A stretch of DNA of 64,000 bases from Planococcus plakortidis. Its GTDB lineage: Bacteria; Bacillota; Bacilli; Bacillales_A; Planococcaceae. The position numbers and the translations under genes are program-made. Positions 40,010-51,667 of this stretch are shown piece by piece. The notes below the pieces were generated by a model that was given only the letters and a program-made list of their open reading frames with translations, did not search any database and was not told where the DNA came from. Each line of letters begins with the position of its first letter. The stretch's first letter is position 1. The stretch is taken from the NCBI RefSeq assembly GCF_001687605.2, contig NZ_CP016539.2:2510501-2574500 (forward strand). The letters are read 5' to 3'.

Positions 40010-40885
40010 TTACTCTAAAATACAAAATACCATGCGGTCGTGTTTGTTGATATCTTTCTTGCAATAGACACGGGCATCAGGCAAAGCTTTTTGGAATAAT
40101 TCCGTGACAGCAGCGCCTTGGCTGCTGCCAATTTCCAACCCGATGATTCCTGGGCGGCTGATCAATCCTGGCACTTGCCCCGCCAATGTTTCATAGGCCG
40201 CGAGCCCGTTGCGATCCGCGAACAAAGCTTCATGCGGCTCGAATTCGCGGACAGTATCCGCTAGGCCTGAAGCTTCGTGATGCGCGATATACGGTGGATT
40301 GGACAGGATAATATCCCATTTTCTCCCCGCAAGCGGCGCCGCCATGTCCCCTTTCGTAAAATGGACATCCACATTCAAGATTTCGGCATTACGTTCAGCC
40401 ATAAACAAGGCTTCCTCGGAAATATCCGTTGCCATCACTTCCGCTTCAGGCAATTCGCATTTCAAGGTAATCCCGATGACTCCGCTGCCTGTTCCGATAT
40501 CAGCTGCCTGCACTTCTTCCGCGCCGAATAGCTCACGTTTTAACTTCAAGGTCTCTTCGATTAGTTCCTCTGTTTCTGGCCGTGGAATAAGGACGGCCGG
40601 CGAAACTTGGAAGGTTCTTCCATAAAACTGTTCAACGCCAGTTAAATGCTGTACCGGTACGCCTTCAATCAATTCTTCGATATTGGCCCAATAAGATGCA
40701 AATTGGCGATCCTCGATCTTATCGCGCATAGCAGCGACCAAACCGGAGTAATCCACTCCCAGTTCATGCTGCAGCAAAATGCGGGCAGGTGTTTCTTCAC
40801 GGCCGTATCGCTTTAAATAGCTGGCCGCTTGTTCCAAGGCTTGATAGACGAATTCCACTGTCGTTAAGGTCTCAACTTTGTTCAT
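40010..40885 (-). CDS. prmC: release-factor glutamine methyltransferase
   Basis: This SAM-dependent enzyme of 291 residues methylates the GGQ glutamine of release factors. The SAM site is [12 protein letters not shown] and the substrate motif is [18 protein letters not shown] precedes the ATG. It overlaps its substrate gene prfA by 14 bases, so the two are made together. Confidence 0.95.
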   Translation of the reverse strand: MNKVETLTTVEFVYQALEQAASYLKRYGREETPARILLQHELGVDYSGLVAAMRDKIEDRQFASYWANIEELIEGVPVQHLTGVEQFYGRTFQVSPAVLIPRPETEELIEETLKLKRELFGAEEVQAADIGTGSGVIGITLKCELPEAEVMATDISEEALFMAERNAEILNVDVHFTKGDMAAPLAGRKWDIILSNPPYIAHHEASGLADTVREFEPHEALFADRNGLAAYETLAGQVPGLISRPGIIGLEIGSSQGAAVTELFQKALPDARVYCKKDINKHDRMVFCILE

Positions 40886-41951
40886 TGTTCAAGCTCTCCA
40901 TCCTCGTTGATTGTTCATCGATCACCAGGGCGTCAACAATTTCATCCATCTTGCCTTGCAGGATTTGGTCCAGCTTCTGGATAGTCAGTCCGATGCGGTG
41001 GTCCGTTACGCGGTTTTGGGGGAAGTTGTATGTGCGGATGCGCTCTGAACGGTCACCTGTACCGACAGCGGATTTACGCACGGAATCATACTCCGCCTGT
41101 GCTTCTTGCTGGAATTTTTCATAGACGCGGGCACGCAGCACTTTCATGGCGCTCGCTTTGTTCTTGATCTGGGATTTCTCGTCTTGGCAGGTAACGACAA
41201 TATTCGTCGGCAAATGCGTCAAGCGCACCGCTGACATCGTTGTATTGACCGACTGTCCCCCAGCCCCCGATGAGGCGTAGGTGTCGACACGGATGTCATT
41301 ATCGTGGATGTCGACTTCGACTTCTTCCACTTCCGGCAAACAAGCGACCGTCGCTGTCGAAGTATGGATGCGTCCGCCGGATTCGGTGGCAGGAACACGC
41401 TGTACGCGATGGGCACCGTTCTCGTATTTCAGTTTGGAATAAGCGCCTTTGCCGGTCACCATGAAGACCAGCTCTTTGAATCCGCCGATTTCCGTCGGGT
41501 TTGAGTCCATGATCTGGACTTTCCATCCATTGGCTTCCGCAAAACGCGAATACATCTTGAACAGGTCGCCTGCGAACAAGGCCGCTTCGTCGCCGCCCGC
41601 TGCTCCACGGATTTCCATGATGACGTTCTTATCATCGTTCGGGTCTTTCGGAATCAACAGGATGTGAAGGCGCTCTTCCAGTTCTTTTGAACGCCCTTCG
41701 AGTTCCGCGACTTCTTCTTTGACCATTTCACGCATATCGGCATCCATTTTTTCCTCAAACATGGCTTTGGAATCAGCCAACTGCGCCTGGACGTCCTTGT
41801 ATTCACGATAAGTTTCCACAGTTTCCTGCAGTTCGGATTGTTCTTTGGAGTAATCCCGCAGCTTATTTGTATCGCTGACGATATCCGGGTCACTCAACAT
41901 TTCGTTGAGACGGTCGTATCTGTCCTCGACAGACTGTAAACGGTCAAACAT
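40872..41951 (-). CDS. prfA: peptide chain release factor 1
   Basis: This class I release factor of 359 residues reads UAA and UAG. The GGQ loop is in [17 protein letters not shown], and the stop-codon recognition region carries [12 protein letters not shown], the PxT motif of RF1. The ATG at 41951 ([16 protein letters not shown]) after AGAGGTGA is preferred to a GTG three codons earlier. Confidence 0.95.
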   Translation of the reverse strand: MFDRLQSVEDRYDRLNEMLSDPDIVSDTNKLRDYSKEQSELQETVETYREYKDVQAQLADSKAMFEEKMDADMREMVKEEVAELEGRSKELEERLHILLIPKDPNDDKNVIMEIRGAAGGDEAALFAGDLFKMYSRFAEANGWKVQIMDSNPTEIGGFKELVFMVTGKGAYSKLKYENGAHRVQRVPATESGGRIHTSTATVACLPEVEEVEVDIHDNDIRVDTYASSGAGGQSVNTTMSAVRLTHLPTNIVVTCQDEKSQIKNKASAMKVLRARVYEKFQQEAQAEYDSVRKSAVGTGDRSERIRTYNFPQNRVTDHRIGLTIQKLDQILQGKMDEIVDALVIDEQSTRMESLNNEQS

Positions 41952-42023
41952 TGTTTTCACCTCTAGTTTCTTCTATATAAAGTTGATAATTCTCTGCATA
42001 AGATTTCATTGTTCCCGATATTC

Positions 42024-42136
42024 CGCGAAATAGCTGGCTTTCCGGGGGTGCTTGCACTGAACTAATTCGGGCCAGGCGCCCGAATGGATTTCAGTACTTC
42101 GCTAATCCCCCAGGAGTCTGCACTATTTAGCTCCAT
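42024..42136 (-). repeat. R2 intergenic repeat, copy d (short)
   Basis: This short member has the R2 layout: on the minus strand a GACTCCTGGGGGA block near the left end and a CCCCCGGAAAGCCAGC block at the right, as in the 466-621 copy. Its arms are different but perfect: ATTCGGGC/GCCCGAAT at the tip and ACTGAA/TTCAGT below. It fills part of the tdk-prfA gap. Confidence 0.75.
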
Positions 42137-42204
42137 ATCTTTTATCAGTAGATCCAATAAAAGTTTAAGTCCATTAACTTCTCGACATTTATGATTTGTT
42201 TATA

Positions 42205-42238
42205 TAGAAAGCTCCTTTGCACCAATTGACGCTTTCTA
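42205..42238. repeat. 8-bp inverted repeat after tdk
   Basis: TAGAAAGC and GCTTTCTA pair around an 18-base loop just past the tdk stop. Without a clear T-run it is only a weak terminator candidate. Confidence 0.35.
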
Positions 42239-42246
42239 AAATTAAA

Positions 42247-42840
42247 TTATTCCGTAACCGTAACGCCGGCTGGGACTTCGTGGTGATGGCGGCAGCGCGG
42301 TTCGTAGGCTTCGGAAGCTCCGACTAGAATGATCGGGTCATCCGAACCGGCAGGCTTGCCGTCGATCAAGCGTTGCGTGCGGCTTGCGGGAGATCCGCAG
42401 ACTGTGCAGACGGCCTGCAGCTTGGTCACTTGCTCTGCAATCGATAGAAGGGACGGCATCGGTCCGAACGGCACGCCGCGGAAATCCTGGTCCAGGCCTG
42501 CGACTATGACACGGAAGCCGTGATCGGCTAATTTTTGCACATGGTCGACGATTTCCATATCGAAGAATTGCGCTTCATCGATGGCGATAATATCGAATTC
42601 GTCGGTTATATAATCTTTCATTTCGCCCGAATGCCCAATCGGCAAGGCAATGACAGTGGTCCCGTTATGGGAAACGACCGCTTCCTCGCTGTAGCGGTTA
42701 TCCAATTTCGGTTTGAATACCGCAATTTTCTGCTTGGCGAACTGCGCGCGGCGGATGCGGCGGATCAGTTCTTCCGATTTTCCGGAGAACATGCTGCCGC
42801 AGATCAACTCGACCCATCCGGTCTGTTTCATGACGTACAT
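42247..42840 (-). CDS. tdk: thymidine kinase
   Basis: This type II thymidine kinase of 197 residues phosphorylates thymidine in nucleotide salvage. The P-loop is [11 protein letters not shown] (15-25), the catalytic region [11 protein letters not shown], and the zinc lasso uses CTVCGSP and CRHHHEV. The ATG at 42840 follows AAAGGGG. It lies between rpmE and prfA as in relatives. Confidence 0.95.
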   Translation of the reverse strand: MYVMKQTGWVELICGSMFSGKSEELIRRIRRAQFAKQKIAVFKPKLDNRYSEEAVVSHNGTTVIALPIGHSGEMKDYITDEFDIIAIDEAQFFDMEIVDHVQKLADHGFRVIVAGLDQDFRGVPFGPMPSLLSIAEQVTKLQAVCTVCGSPASRTQRLIDGKPAGSDDPIILVGASEAYEPRCRHHHEVPAGVTVTE

Positions 42841-42943
42841 AGTGGAGACCCCTTTCAAACATTTGCTGTTAATATCATACCAAAAATAGCGGGTGTGCCT
42901 ATCATTTTTCTGCTATGTAATTGCTTTTTTCGGTTCCTTAACA

Positions 42944-42984
42944 AAAAAAATACCCATCCGGCGTTTTCGCGACGGACGGGTATA
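42944..42984 (-). terminator. terminator after rpmE
   Basis: ATACCCRTCCG-type arms (ATACCCATCCG, ACGGACGGGTAT) form a stem, followed by a run of eight T on the minus strand. Confidence 0.9.
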
Positions 42985-42992
42985 ATAGTGAC

Positions 42993-43208
42993 TTAGTTGT
43001 TGATTTCTTCTTTGAGGCCGTATTTTTTGTTGAAACGGTCTACGCGGCCATCTGCAGCTGCGAATTTTTGACGTCCAGTATAGAATGGGTGACATTCTGA
43101 GCAAAGCTCAACGTTGATGTTCTCTTTTACTGAACCTGTTTCGAATGAGTTGCCGCATGAGCAAGTCACTGTTGCTTTTTTGTACTCTGGGTGAATACCT
43201 GTTTTCAT
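42993..43208 (-). CDS. rpmE: ribosomal protein bL31, zinc form
   Basis: This large-subunit protein of 71 residues has the complete zinc set (Cys16 and Cys18 in TCSCGNSF, Cys36 and Cys39 in LCSECHPF), so it is the C+ type rather than the zinc-independent paralogue. GGGAGGAG precedes the ATG. It has its own promoter and a structured leader. Confidence 0.96.
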   Translation of the reverse strand: MKTGIHPEYKKATVTCSCGNSFETGSVKENINVELCSECHPFYTGRQKFAAADGRVDRFNKKYGLKEEINN

Positions 43209-43262
43209 AATATTTTCTCCTCCCGCCCTGAACCATCTGGAACAGAGTTTAATCTATTTTGC

Positions 43263-43302
43263 CTATTGCCTTACACGGCTCGTTAGGCCGTATATGCAAT
43301 AG
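43263..43302 (-). promoter_or_regulatory. rpmE leader hairpin, possible L31 leader
   Basis: In the 110-base leader of rpmE, CTATTGC pairs with GCAATAG, and inside it ACGGC pairs with GCCGT around CTAACGA, with an unequal internal loop. No T-run follows, so it is not a terminator. Position and shape suit an autoregulatory ribosomal-protein leader; the assignment is inferred. Confidence 0.5.
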
Positions 43303-43325
43303 TACTATTTCGTTTCACTCTTATA

Positions 43326-43354
43326 ATCATATCAAAACCTGAAGTTCTTTGCAA
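43326..43354 (-). promoter_or_regulatory. rpmE promoter
   Basis: TTGCAA (43354-43349) and TATGAT (43331-43326) are 17 bases apart on the minus strand, ending just before the rho stop codon. Confidence 0.75.
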
Positions 43355-43358
43355 GCAA

Positions 43359-44642
43359 TCAAATCGACTTTCGCGGGGTGCGCGATGGTTTCCCATCTCT
43401 CGGCAATTGGCTGAAGAACTCTTCGTTGGTCTTCGAGTTGCCGAGCTTCTTCATGAAACGTTCCGTGAAGTCAGGGGAATCCGAAAAGGTTTTGCGGATT
43501 GTCCATAGTTTATCAAGTTGTTCCGGAGCCATCAACAATTCTTCCTTGCGCGTGCCCGAGCGGCGGATGTCGAGCGCCGGGAAAATGCGGCGCTCGGCTA
43601 AGCTGCGGTCGAGATGCAGCTCCATATTGCCGGTTCCTTTGAACTCTTCATAGATGACTTCATCCATGCGCGATCCCGTGTCGACAAGTGCTGTCGCAAG
43701 AATCGTCAAGCTGCCGCCTTCTTCAATATTGCGTGCGGCACCGAAAAAGCGTTTCGGGCGGTGGAATGCGGCAGGGTCAATCCCGCCGGACAGCGTGCGG
43801 CCGCTCGGTGGAATGACTAGATTATAAGCACGCGCCAGCCGAGTGATCGAATCCATCAAGATGACGACATCGCGTTTATGTTCGACAAGGCGCATGGCGC
43901 GTTCGAGAACCAATTCGGCCACTTTGACATGGTTTTCAGGAACTTCATCGAAAGTCGAAGACACTACATCGGCGTCGACCGAGCGTTCGATATCCGTCAC
44001 TTCTTCCGGCCGCTCATCGATCAATAGCACAATCAGTTCCGCTTCCGGATGGTTCGTCGTTACCGCATTGGCAATTTCCTTTAGCAACATCGTTTTTCCG
44101 GCTTTTGGCGGTGCAACAATCAAGCCGCGCTGGCCAAAGCCGACCGGGGATACGAGATCCATGATGCGTGTCGATAAATGTTCCGGCCCCGTTTCCAGGC
44201 GGATGTGGCGATCCGGATACAGTGGCGTCAAGCCTGGAAAATGGACGCGTTCTTTTGCGACTTCCGGGTCTTCGCCATTGACGGCTTCTACTTGGAGCAG
44301 CCCGAAATAGCGCTCATTCTCTTTTGGCGGTCGGACTTTCCCCGATACTTTATCGCCGTTTCTGAGGTCGAACCGGCGGATCTGGGAAGCGGAAATATAG
44401 ATGTCCTGGGAACTTGGGGAATAATTGATCGGGCGCAGGAACCCAAAGCCTTCCGATTGGATGATTTCTAGGACGCCTTCCATGAAAAAGAAGCCTTCTT
44501 GTTCCGCACGGGTTTTCAGAATGGCGAAAATCAATTCTTTTTTCGTCAGTTTGCTGTAATTGTTCAGCTTGTATTCTTTTGCCAGGTTATAAAGCTCTTT
44601 GAGCGTCATATTTTCCAATGCAGAGATTGTCATCGTTGCCAT
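43359..44642 (-). CDS. rho: transcription termination factor Rho
   Basis: This hexameric RNA helicase of 427 residues ends unstructured transcripts. It has an N-terminal helical domain, the cold-shock-like RNA-binding domain ([20 protein letters not shown]), the P-loop [13 protein letters not shown], Walker [18 protein letters not shown] and the Q/R loops near [19 protein letters not shown]. The ATG at 44642 has no clear ribosome site within 15 bases, which is unusual here. Confidence 0.95.
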   Translation of the reverse strand: MATMTISALENMTLKELYNLAKEYKLNNYSKLTKKELIFAILKTRAEQEGFFFMEGVLEIIQSEGFGFLRPINYSPSSQDIYISASQIRRFDLRNGDKVSGKVRPPKENERYFGLLQVEAVNGEDPEVAKERVHFPGLTPLYPDRHIRLETGPEHLSTRIMDLVSPVGFGQRGLIVAPPKAGKTMLLKEIANAVTTNHPEAELIVLLIDERPEEVTDIERSVDADVVSSTFDEVPENHVKVAELVLERAMRLVEHKRDVVILMDSITRLARAYNLVIPPSGRTLSGGIDPAAFHRPKRFFGAARNIEEGGSLTILATALVDTGSRMDEVIYEEFKGTGNMELHLDRSLAERRIFPALDIRRSGTRKEELLMAPEQLDKLWTIRKTFSDSPDFTERFMKKLGNSKTNEEFFSQLPRDGKPSRTPRKSI

Positions 44643-44715
44643 CTAGTTGGACACCACACTTATCATTAGTTTCGAGATTTCTGGGGAATTTCACTTGTTC
44701 TGGAGTCATTAAAGA

Positions 44716-44746
44716 AGGAGCCCGGCATAATGCCGGACTCATTTTT
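44716..44746 (-). terminator. terminator after glpX
   Basis: GAGTCCGGCAT and ATGCCGGGCTC form a long stem followed by a T-rich stretch just after the glpX stop. Confidence 0.85.
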
Positions 44747-44758
44747 GGAGTATGGAAA

Positions 44759-45724
44759 TCAATCTTTCATGACGAGATCCGGTTTTTTCTTGAGGCTGTG
44801 GCGCCCTTCGACAAAACGAACCGTGCCGGATTTTGCACGCATGACCAAAGTATGGCTTTCAGCAAATGAACCTTTCAGCTGGACTCCGCGAAGAAGTTCT
44901 CCGTCCGTAATCCCTGTCGCCGCAAAGATGGCATCATCGCCTTTGACCAAATCATCCATCATCAATACTTTGTCGACATCAAGGCCCATATCGATGCAGC
45001 GCTGTCTTTCCTCTTCATCTTGAGGGACCAGCTTGCCTTGGAATTCACCGCCGAGGCATTTCAAGCCGACAGCAGAGATGACCCCTTCCGGAGCCCCGCC
45101 GATCCCGAACAGGATATCGACACCCGTTTGGTCGAAAGCCGTATTGATGGCGCCGGCGATATCACCGTCCGTAATCAATTTGATGCGTGCTCCCGCATCG
45201 CGGATTTCCTTGATGATCTGCGCGTGGCGCGGCCGGTCGATAATGGTGGCTACAACGTCTTCGATATCCTTGTTTTTCGCTTTAGCGACTGCGCGCAAAT
45301 TATCGATGACCGGTGCATTGATGTCAATTTTGCCGACAGCTTCGGGACCGACCGCAATTTTATCCATATACATATCCGGTGCATTGAGCAGATTGCCCCG
45401 ATCCGCGATGGCCAAAACGGCGATTGCATTCCAGCCGCCTGCAGCGACAATGTTCGTGCCTTCTACAGGGTCGACCGCAACGTCAACTTCAGGGCCATCG
45501 CCTGAACCAAGTTGCTCACCGATATAGAGCATCGGTGCTTCGTCCATTTCGCCTTCGCCAATGACGACGGTTCCACGCATCGGAATCGTGTCGAATACAG
45601 TGCGCATCGCTTCGGTAGCCGCATCATCCGCTTCATTTTTCAAACCGCGGCCCATCCACTTTGAAGAGGCGATTGCTGCCGCTTCTGTAATCCGCACTAA
45701 CTCCATCGAAAGACTTCGTTCCAT
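44759..45724 (-). CDS. glpX: fructose-1,6-bisphosphatase, class II
   Basis: This gluconeogenic phosphatase of 321 residues has the metal-site motifs [15 protein letters not shown] and [11 protein letters not shown], with [20 protein letters not shown] later. GGAGG lies about ten bases before the ATG at 45724. It stands between rho and the second murA, with its own terminator. Confidence 0.94.
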   Translation of the reverse strand: MERSLSMELVRITEAAAIASSKWMGRGLKNEADDAATEAMRTVFDTIPMRGTVVIGEGEMDEAPMLYIGEQLGSGDGPEVDVAVDPVEGTNIVAAGGWNAIAVLAIADRGNLLNAPDMYMDKIAVGPEAVGKIDINAPVIDNLRAVAKAKNKDIEDVVATIIDRPRHAQIIKEIRDAGARIKLITDGDIAGAINTAFDQTGVDILFGIGGAPEGVISAVGLKCLGGEFQGKLVPQDEEERQRCIDMGLDVDKVLMMDDLVKGDDAIFAATGITDGELLRGVQLKGSFAESHTLVMRAKSGTVRFVEGRHSLKKKPDLVMKD

Positions 45725-45797
45725 AATTCATTTTCCTCCGTTCAATCTTTGTATATGCCTTTTACATTGTAGCATATATGCAAATGCCGTTAGAGAG

Positions 45798-47096
45798 TCA
45801 ATTCACTTCGGAACTGAGGTCGGACTTCCCGCTCGCCACCGGGTCGATCGTTTCCCGACGGATGTCGGCGCCAAGCCCGCGCAGCTTTTCGATGATGTTC
45901 GAATAGCCGCGTTCGATGTGATAGATTTCCCGCACTTCCGTTTCGCCTTCCGCCAGCAATCCGGCGATCACAAGTGCCGCGCCTGCGCGCAGGTCGGAGG
46001 CGACAACGGTCGCCGCATTCAGCGGTGTCGGCCCGGTAAGGATTGCAGCACGCCCTTCGACGCGCCCGACCGCGTTCATGCGGCGCAACTCATCGATGTG
46101 CTTGAAGCGCGCCGAGTAAATGGTGTCGGTGATCATCGAAGAGCCATGCGCTTGTGTCATCAAGACCGAGAACGGCTGCTGCAGGTCGGTTGCGAACCCT
46201 GGATAGACGAGGGTTTTCACATCGATCGGCTGCAAGTTCTCGGTTTTCGGGATATAGATCGATTCCTCGTCTTCCTGGACATCGACGCCCATTTCACGGA
46301 GCTTCGCCGTCAAGGCCTCCATATGGAAAGGTATGACGTTATCGATCGTCACGCCGTCGCCTGCAGCGGCTGCCATGATCATGAATGTGCCCGCTTCGAT
46401 ACGGTCAGGGATGATTGTGTGATTGGTACCGTGCAATTCATCCACGCCTTCGATGCGGATGACATTGGTGCCGGCGCCTTTGATTTTCGCGCCCATATTT
46501 GTGAGGAGAGTCGCGACATCGATGATCTCCGGCTCTTTCGCCGCATTTTCGATGACGGTCTGCCCTTTCGCGCGAACGGCCGCGAGCATGATATTGATTG
46601 TCGCGCCTACGCTGACGACATCCAGGTAGATTTTCGCGCCGCGCAATTCATCGGCACGCAAATAAATCGCCCCATGCTCATTGGTCACTTTCGCGCCAAG
46701 CGCTTCGAAGCCTTTAATGTGCTGGTCAATTGGGCGCGGCCCAAGGAAGCAGCCACCCGGCAAGCCGATTGCGGCGTGTTTGAAACGGCCGAGCATCGCT
46801 CCCATCATATAATAGGAAGCCCGTAATTTCTTGACGTTGCCGTTCGGCAGCGGCATGTCGACCATGTCAGTCGGGTCAATTTGCATGACGCCGTCTTCGA
46901 ATGTGACGGAACCTCCAATTTCTTCCAAAATACTTTTCAATGTCCAAACATCGGAAATTTCCGGCAAGCCTTCAATCGATACTGGCGAATTCGCCAAAAT
47001 CGAAGCCGGGATCAAAGCGACGGCACTGTTTTTAGCGCCATTGACTTTAATCGTTCCGGACAGGCGTTTGCCGCCTTTGATTTTATAAACGTCCAT
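45798..47096 (-). CDS. murZ: UDP-GlcNAc enolpyruvyl transferase, copy 2
   Basis: This second MurA-family enzyme of 432 residues corresponds to MurAB/MurZ. The PEP-binding cysteine is Cys116 in [20 protein letters not shown]. The ATG at 47096 ([14 protein letters not shown]) after AAAGGAG is chosen over a longer frame. Low-GC Gram-positives commonly keep two copies; this one lies in the fba-tal-glpX-rho block as in B. subtilis and staphylococci. Confidence 0.94.
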   Translation of the reverse strand: MDVYKIKGGKRLSGTIKVNGAKNSAVALIPASILANSPVSIEGLPEISDVWTLKSILEEIGGSVTFEDGVMQIDPTDMVDMPLPNGNVKKLRASYYMMGAMLGRFKHAAIGLPGGCFLGPRPIDQHIKGFEALGAKVTNEHGAIYLRADELRGAKIYLDVVSVGATINIMLAAVRAKGQTVIENAAKEPEIIDVATLLTNMGAKIKGAGTNVIRIEGVDELHGTNHTIIPDRIEAGTFMIMAAAAGDGVTIDNVIPFHMEALTAKLREMGVDVQEDEESIYIPKTENLQPIDVKTLVYPGFATDLQQPFSVLMTQAHGSSMITDTIYSARFKHIDELRRMNAVGRVEGRAAILTGPTPLNAATVVASDLRAGAALVIAGLLAEGETEVREIYHIERGYSNIIEKLRGLGADIRRETIDPVASGKSDLSSEVN

Positions 47097-47122
47097 TGTA
47101 TTTCTCCTTTTCCCTGTCAGCC

Positions 47123-47773
47123 TTATTTCACAGAGCGGGTTTCCCAATCGGCCAGGAATGCTTCGATGCCTTTATCCGTCAACGGATGCTTGAACATCAT
47201 TTCAAGCACTTTCATCGGCATCGTGCCGATGTGCGCGCCGTTAAGCGCTGCTTCCGTCACGTGCTGCGGGTGGCGGATCGAAGCGGCGATGATTTCTGAA
47301 TCGATGTCGTGGATCGCGAAAATCTCAGCGATCTGCGCAATCAAATCCATGCCGTTGTGCCCGATATCGTCCAGGCGCCCAAGGAACGGGGAAACATATG
47401 CTGCTCCGGCGCGTGCCGCTAGAAGTGCTTGGTTGGCGCTGAAGATCAAGGTGACATTGACTTTCTTGCCTTCGCCTGCAAGAACTGCACAAGCCTTCAA
47501 ACCTTCCGGCGTCATCGGCAATTTCACTGTGATGTTCGGCGCAAGTTCAGCCAGTTCGCGGCCTTCTTTTATCATGCCTTCTGCATCAAGTGCGATGACT
47601 TCGCCGCTGATCGATCCGTCGACAAGGTCGGCGATTTCTTTCAAACGGTCATGGAACGAGACATTTTTCTCTTTTGCGACTAATGATGGGTTGGTCGTCA
47701 CGCCCGAGAGAATGCCCCAGGAATGTGCTTCTTTAATTTCGTCAAAATTGGCTGTATCAATGAAAAATTTCAT
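47123..47773 (-). CDS. tal: transaldolase, small type
   Basis: This TalC-like enzyme of 216 residues moves dihydroxyacetone units in the pentose phosphate pathway. The start [29 protein letters not shown] and the Schiff-base lysine in [14 protein letters not shown] are typical, as is [11 protein letters not shown]. The ATG at 47773 after AGGAGG gives the family length. Confidence 0.93.
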   Translation of the reverse strand: MKFFIDTANFDEIKEAHSWGILSGVTTNPSLVAKEKNVSFHDRLKEIADLVDGSISGEVIALDAEGMIKEGRELAELAPNITVKLPMTPEGLKACAVLAGEGKKVNVTLIFSANQALLAARAGAAYVSPFLGRLDDIGHNGMDLIAQIAEIFAIHDIDSEIIAASIRHPQHVTEAALNGAHIGTMPMKVLEMMFKHPLTDKGIEAFLADWETRSVK

Positions 47774-47799
47774 CTGTGGTTTCCTCCTGTATGTGGAAA

Positions 47800-47822
47800 A
47801 AGAGACGGATTCGCCTCTCTTG
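47800..47822 (-). terminator. weak hairpin between fba and tal
   Basis: AGAGAGG and CCGTCTCT pair with one bulge around CGAAT, and five T follow on the minus strand. It may cause partial termination within the fba-tal-murZ group. Confidence 0.45.
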
Positions 47823-47828
47823 CCCGTT

Positions 47829-48692
47829 TTATGAATGTGCTTGCTGTGAACTTCCGAAATCGCGCATTTTCCCGATGACGGTCGCTTTGATCGCATCGCG
47901 CGCCGGCGTCAAGTATTTCCGTGGATCGTAGACATCTGCATCTGATGCCAATTTCTCACGGATTGCTTGTGTAGCGGCGATTTGGCTTTCTGTATTGACG
48001 TTGATCTTCGATGTGCCAAGTGACACCGCACGCTTGATGTCTTTCACCGGGATGCCCGTTCCGCCGTGTAAAACGAGCGGCACATCACAAAGCTGTGAAA
48101 TTTCTTCCATCTCGGTGAATCCAAGGTTCGGTTCCCCTTTATACGGTCCGTGAACCGAGCCAAGCGCCGGCGCCAGGCAATCGATGCCTGTCTGTTCGAC
48201 GAGCATCTGGCATTCTTTCGGATCTGCATAGATGACGCCTTCTGCGATAACATCGTCTTCCTGGCCGCCGACTATGCCCAATTCCGCTTCCACGGAAACG
48301 CCTCTAGCGTGTGCATACGCGACCACTTTCCGCGTAATTTCAACATTTTCTTCGAATGGATGATGCGAGGCATCGATCATGACCGATGTGAAACCTGCAT
48401 CGATCGCTTCTTTGCATTTTTCAAAGCTGGAACCGTGATCCAAATGGATAGCGACCGGAACTGTAATATTGTAATCGTGCATCAGGCCTTTCACCATATG
48501 TACAACTGTCGTAAATCCGCCCATATAGCGTGCTGCACCTTCTGAGACGCCGCAGATGACCGGGGATTTTTCTTCCTCCGCCGCCTGCAGGATCGCTTGC
48601 GTAAATTCCAGGTTGTTCAAGTTAAATTGCCCGATGGCATAACCTTTTTGCTTACCTTTTATCATCATGTCTTTCATCGAAACCAATGGCAT
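47829..48692 (-). CDS. fba: fructose-bisphosphate aldolase, class II
   Basis: This zinc-dependent glycolytic aldolase has 287 residues. Metal ligands and catalytic residues are in HLDHGSS (83-89), [17 protein letters not shown] and [11 protein letters not shown], with the phosphate site NVNTESQIA. Length is normal. It is followed by tal. Confidence 0.96.
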   Translation of the reverse strand: MPLVSMKDMMIKGKQKGYAIGQFNLNNLEFTQAILQAAEEEKSPVICGVSEGAARYMGGFTTVVHMVKGLMHDYNITVPVAIHLDHGSSFEKCKEAIDAGFTSVMIDASHHPFEENVEITRKVVAYAHARGVSVEAELGIVGGQEDDVIAEGVIYADPKECQMLVEQTGIDCLAPALGSVHGPYKGEPNLGFTEMEEISQLCDVPLVLHGGTGIPVKDIKRAVSLGTSKINVNTESQIAATQAIREKLASDADVYDPRKYLTPARDAIKATVIGKMRDFGSSQQAHS

Positions 48693-48745
48693 TACAATTC
48701 TTCCTCCTCAGGGTAGGCACAAGCCCAATATCTTTTTCACTATAT

Positions 48746-48768
48746 CAAAAATGGCGCTGTTTCGCCAC
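48746..48768 (-). terminator. terminator after spo0F
   Basis: TGGCG and CGCCA pair around AAACAG and five T follow on the minus strand, 10-30 bases after the stop codon. Confidence 0.65.
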
Positions 48769-48779
48769 TCAGTGCCTAT

Positions 48780-49139
48780 TTAACCGCCGATTGCCTCACG
48801 GACGGCATCGCGCAGTTCAAAAACATCGAAAGGCTTGGTGAAATAGCCCATGACGCCCCAGTTCATCGATTCTTCGATTACGCCCATTTCGCCGTAAGCC
48901 GTCATCATGATCACTTTACACTCATGATTGCGGCTCTTCAGCCGTTTCAGCAACTCGATACCGTCCATCCCGGGCATTTTCATGTCCATCAGCACGATAT
49001 CGGGGCACCTGCTTTCAGTGAGCTCCAGCGCTTCCTTGCCGCTGCCCGCAATCCAGGTTTCGTATCCATCCCTCTCGAAAACTTCCTTCAATAACAGGCG
49101 GATGCCTTGTTGATCATCGACTATTAGAATCTTTTTCAC
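48780..49139 (-). CDS. spo0F: Spo0F-like response regulator
   Basis: This is a single receiver domain of 119 residues without an output domain. Asp8 and Asp9 bind magnesium, Asp52 in VLMDMKMPGMDG accepts phosphate, and MTAYGE and TKPFD hold the switch Thr and Lys. The start is GTG at 49139 (read MKKILIVDDQQGI), placed by AAAGGAG eight bases upstream; a much longer frame has no support. In sporulators it relays phosphate from kinases to Spo0B. Here, where nearby sporulation genes are missing, it may feed another pathway. ywjG is divergent. Confidence 0.9.
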   Translation of the reverse strand: MKKILIVDDQQGIRLLLKEVFERDGYETWIAGSGKEALELTESRCPDIVLMDMKMPGMDGIELLKRLKSRNHECKVIMMTAYGEMGVIEESMNWGVMGYFTKPFDVFELRDAVREAIGG

Positions 49140-49208
49140 ATCTGCCACTCCTTTCCACCTTTTTCGAAGAGCAGCCCATCTGCTATACTCGTTTTGAGGT
49201 GAACCCAT

Positions 49209-49694
49209 TTGAAAATATTGACGACACAATTGACCGGCTTGTTCCAGCGCATCGCTAAAGACGAGGAAGCCCTGGAGGATACGGCGCGCCTTCTCGCGCA
49301 AGCCGTCATCGGCGAAGGCCGCATCCATCTGGCTGCTTTCGGCGAACTCGAAGCGGTCGCAGCCGCTGCGTTGAATGGTCCTGAAATGTTCGAATCCGCA
49401 GTACGCTTTGACCCAGCCGCTGAATTGTCGACGGCCGACCGGGTATGGATACTGGCCCGGAAAGACGAAGGCGATTCCTTGGCGCAGGAACTTGCTGGCC
49501 GTTCCATTCCTTTTGCGATGCTGACAGCTGAGAGCCACGCCAATGAAGCGGCCCACGCTTTTCTATCGCTGAACATCGACAAGGGCCTGCTGCCGGGCGA
49601 AGACGGCGGGCGCATCGTGATTCCCCATGGGCTTGGCGCTTTGTATGCCTATCACGCGGTTAAAATAACAATGGATGAAATGCTCGCGGATTGA
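49209..49694 (+). CDS. ywjG: DUF2529 protein (YwjG)
   Basis: This 161-residue protein belongs to DUF2529. It has an alternating Rossmann-like pattern resembling sugar-isomerase (SIS) folds (GRIHLAAFGELEAVAAAAL, DRVWILARKDEGD, IPFAMLTAES), but no catalytic role is known. It starts with TTG at 49209, seven bases after GAGGTG. It is divergent from spo0F and convergent with pyrG. Confidence 0.85.
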   Translation: MKILTTQLTGLFQRIAKDEEALEDTARLLAQAVIGEGRIHLAAFGELEAVAAAALNGPEMFESAVRFDPAAELSTADRVWILARKDEGDSLAQELAGRSIPFAMLTAESHANEAAHAFLSLNIDKGLLPGEDGGRIVIPHGLGALYAYHAVKITMDEMLAD

Positions 49695-49703
49695 CGAGCA
49701 GTT

Positions 49704-49739
49704 AAAAAGCCTTCCCTGGAATAGGGAAGGCTTTTTCCA
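49704..49739. terminator. bidirectional terminator ywjG/pyrG
   Basis: AAAAAGCCTTCCC and GGGAAGGCTTTTT pair around a short loop, giving T-runs on both strands. Confidence 0.92.
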
Positions 49740-49790
49740 TCTGACTCGATGCCTGCCTTCCAGGAAATGAAGCGGCTTTTCATGTGTGGA

Positions 49791-51527
<1,737 letters not shown>

Positions 51528-51530
51528 CTA

Positions 51531-51577
51531 AAAAAATAAAAAGCGCCCCTCCTGCAAAGCATGCAGGGGGAGCGCGT
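51531..51577 (-). promoter_or_regulatory. pyrG attenuator hairpin
   Basis: In the pyrG leader, GCGCTCCCCCTGCA pairs with TGCAGGAGGGGCGC and a T-run follows. The CTCCCCC stretch in its left arm can instead pair with extra G residues added at the 5' end of the transcript when CTP is low, preventing termination. This is the mechanism described for B. subtilis pyrG. Confidence 0.85.
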
Positions 51578-51613
51578 TAGCTATACGAATCATCTCTCCT
51601 ATTTTAAGGAGCC

Positions 51614-51649
51614 CAGTAAAATCTTATCCTGTACAGCCGTTTCCGTCAA
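51614..51649 (-). promoter_or_regulatory. pyrG promoter with GGGC start
   Basis: TTGACG (51649-51644) and TAAGAT (51626-51621) are 17 bases apart. Six bases after the -10 box the predicted start reads GGGCTCC, as needed for CTP-sensitive G stuttering. Confidence 0.85.
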
Positions 51650-51667
51650 GGTGAAAAAAAGTTCAGA

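Noticed and set aside
45561-46826. 421-codon open frame on the plus strand across glpX and murZ
   Set aside because: It spans two well-defined genes in antisense, and its product resembles no protein. Codon bias of the minus strand explains its length.
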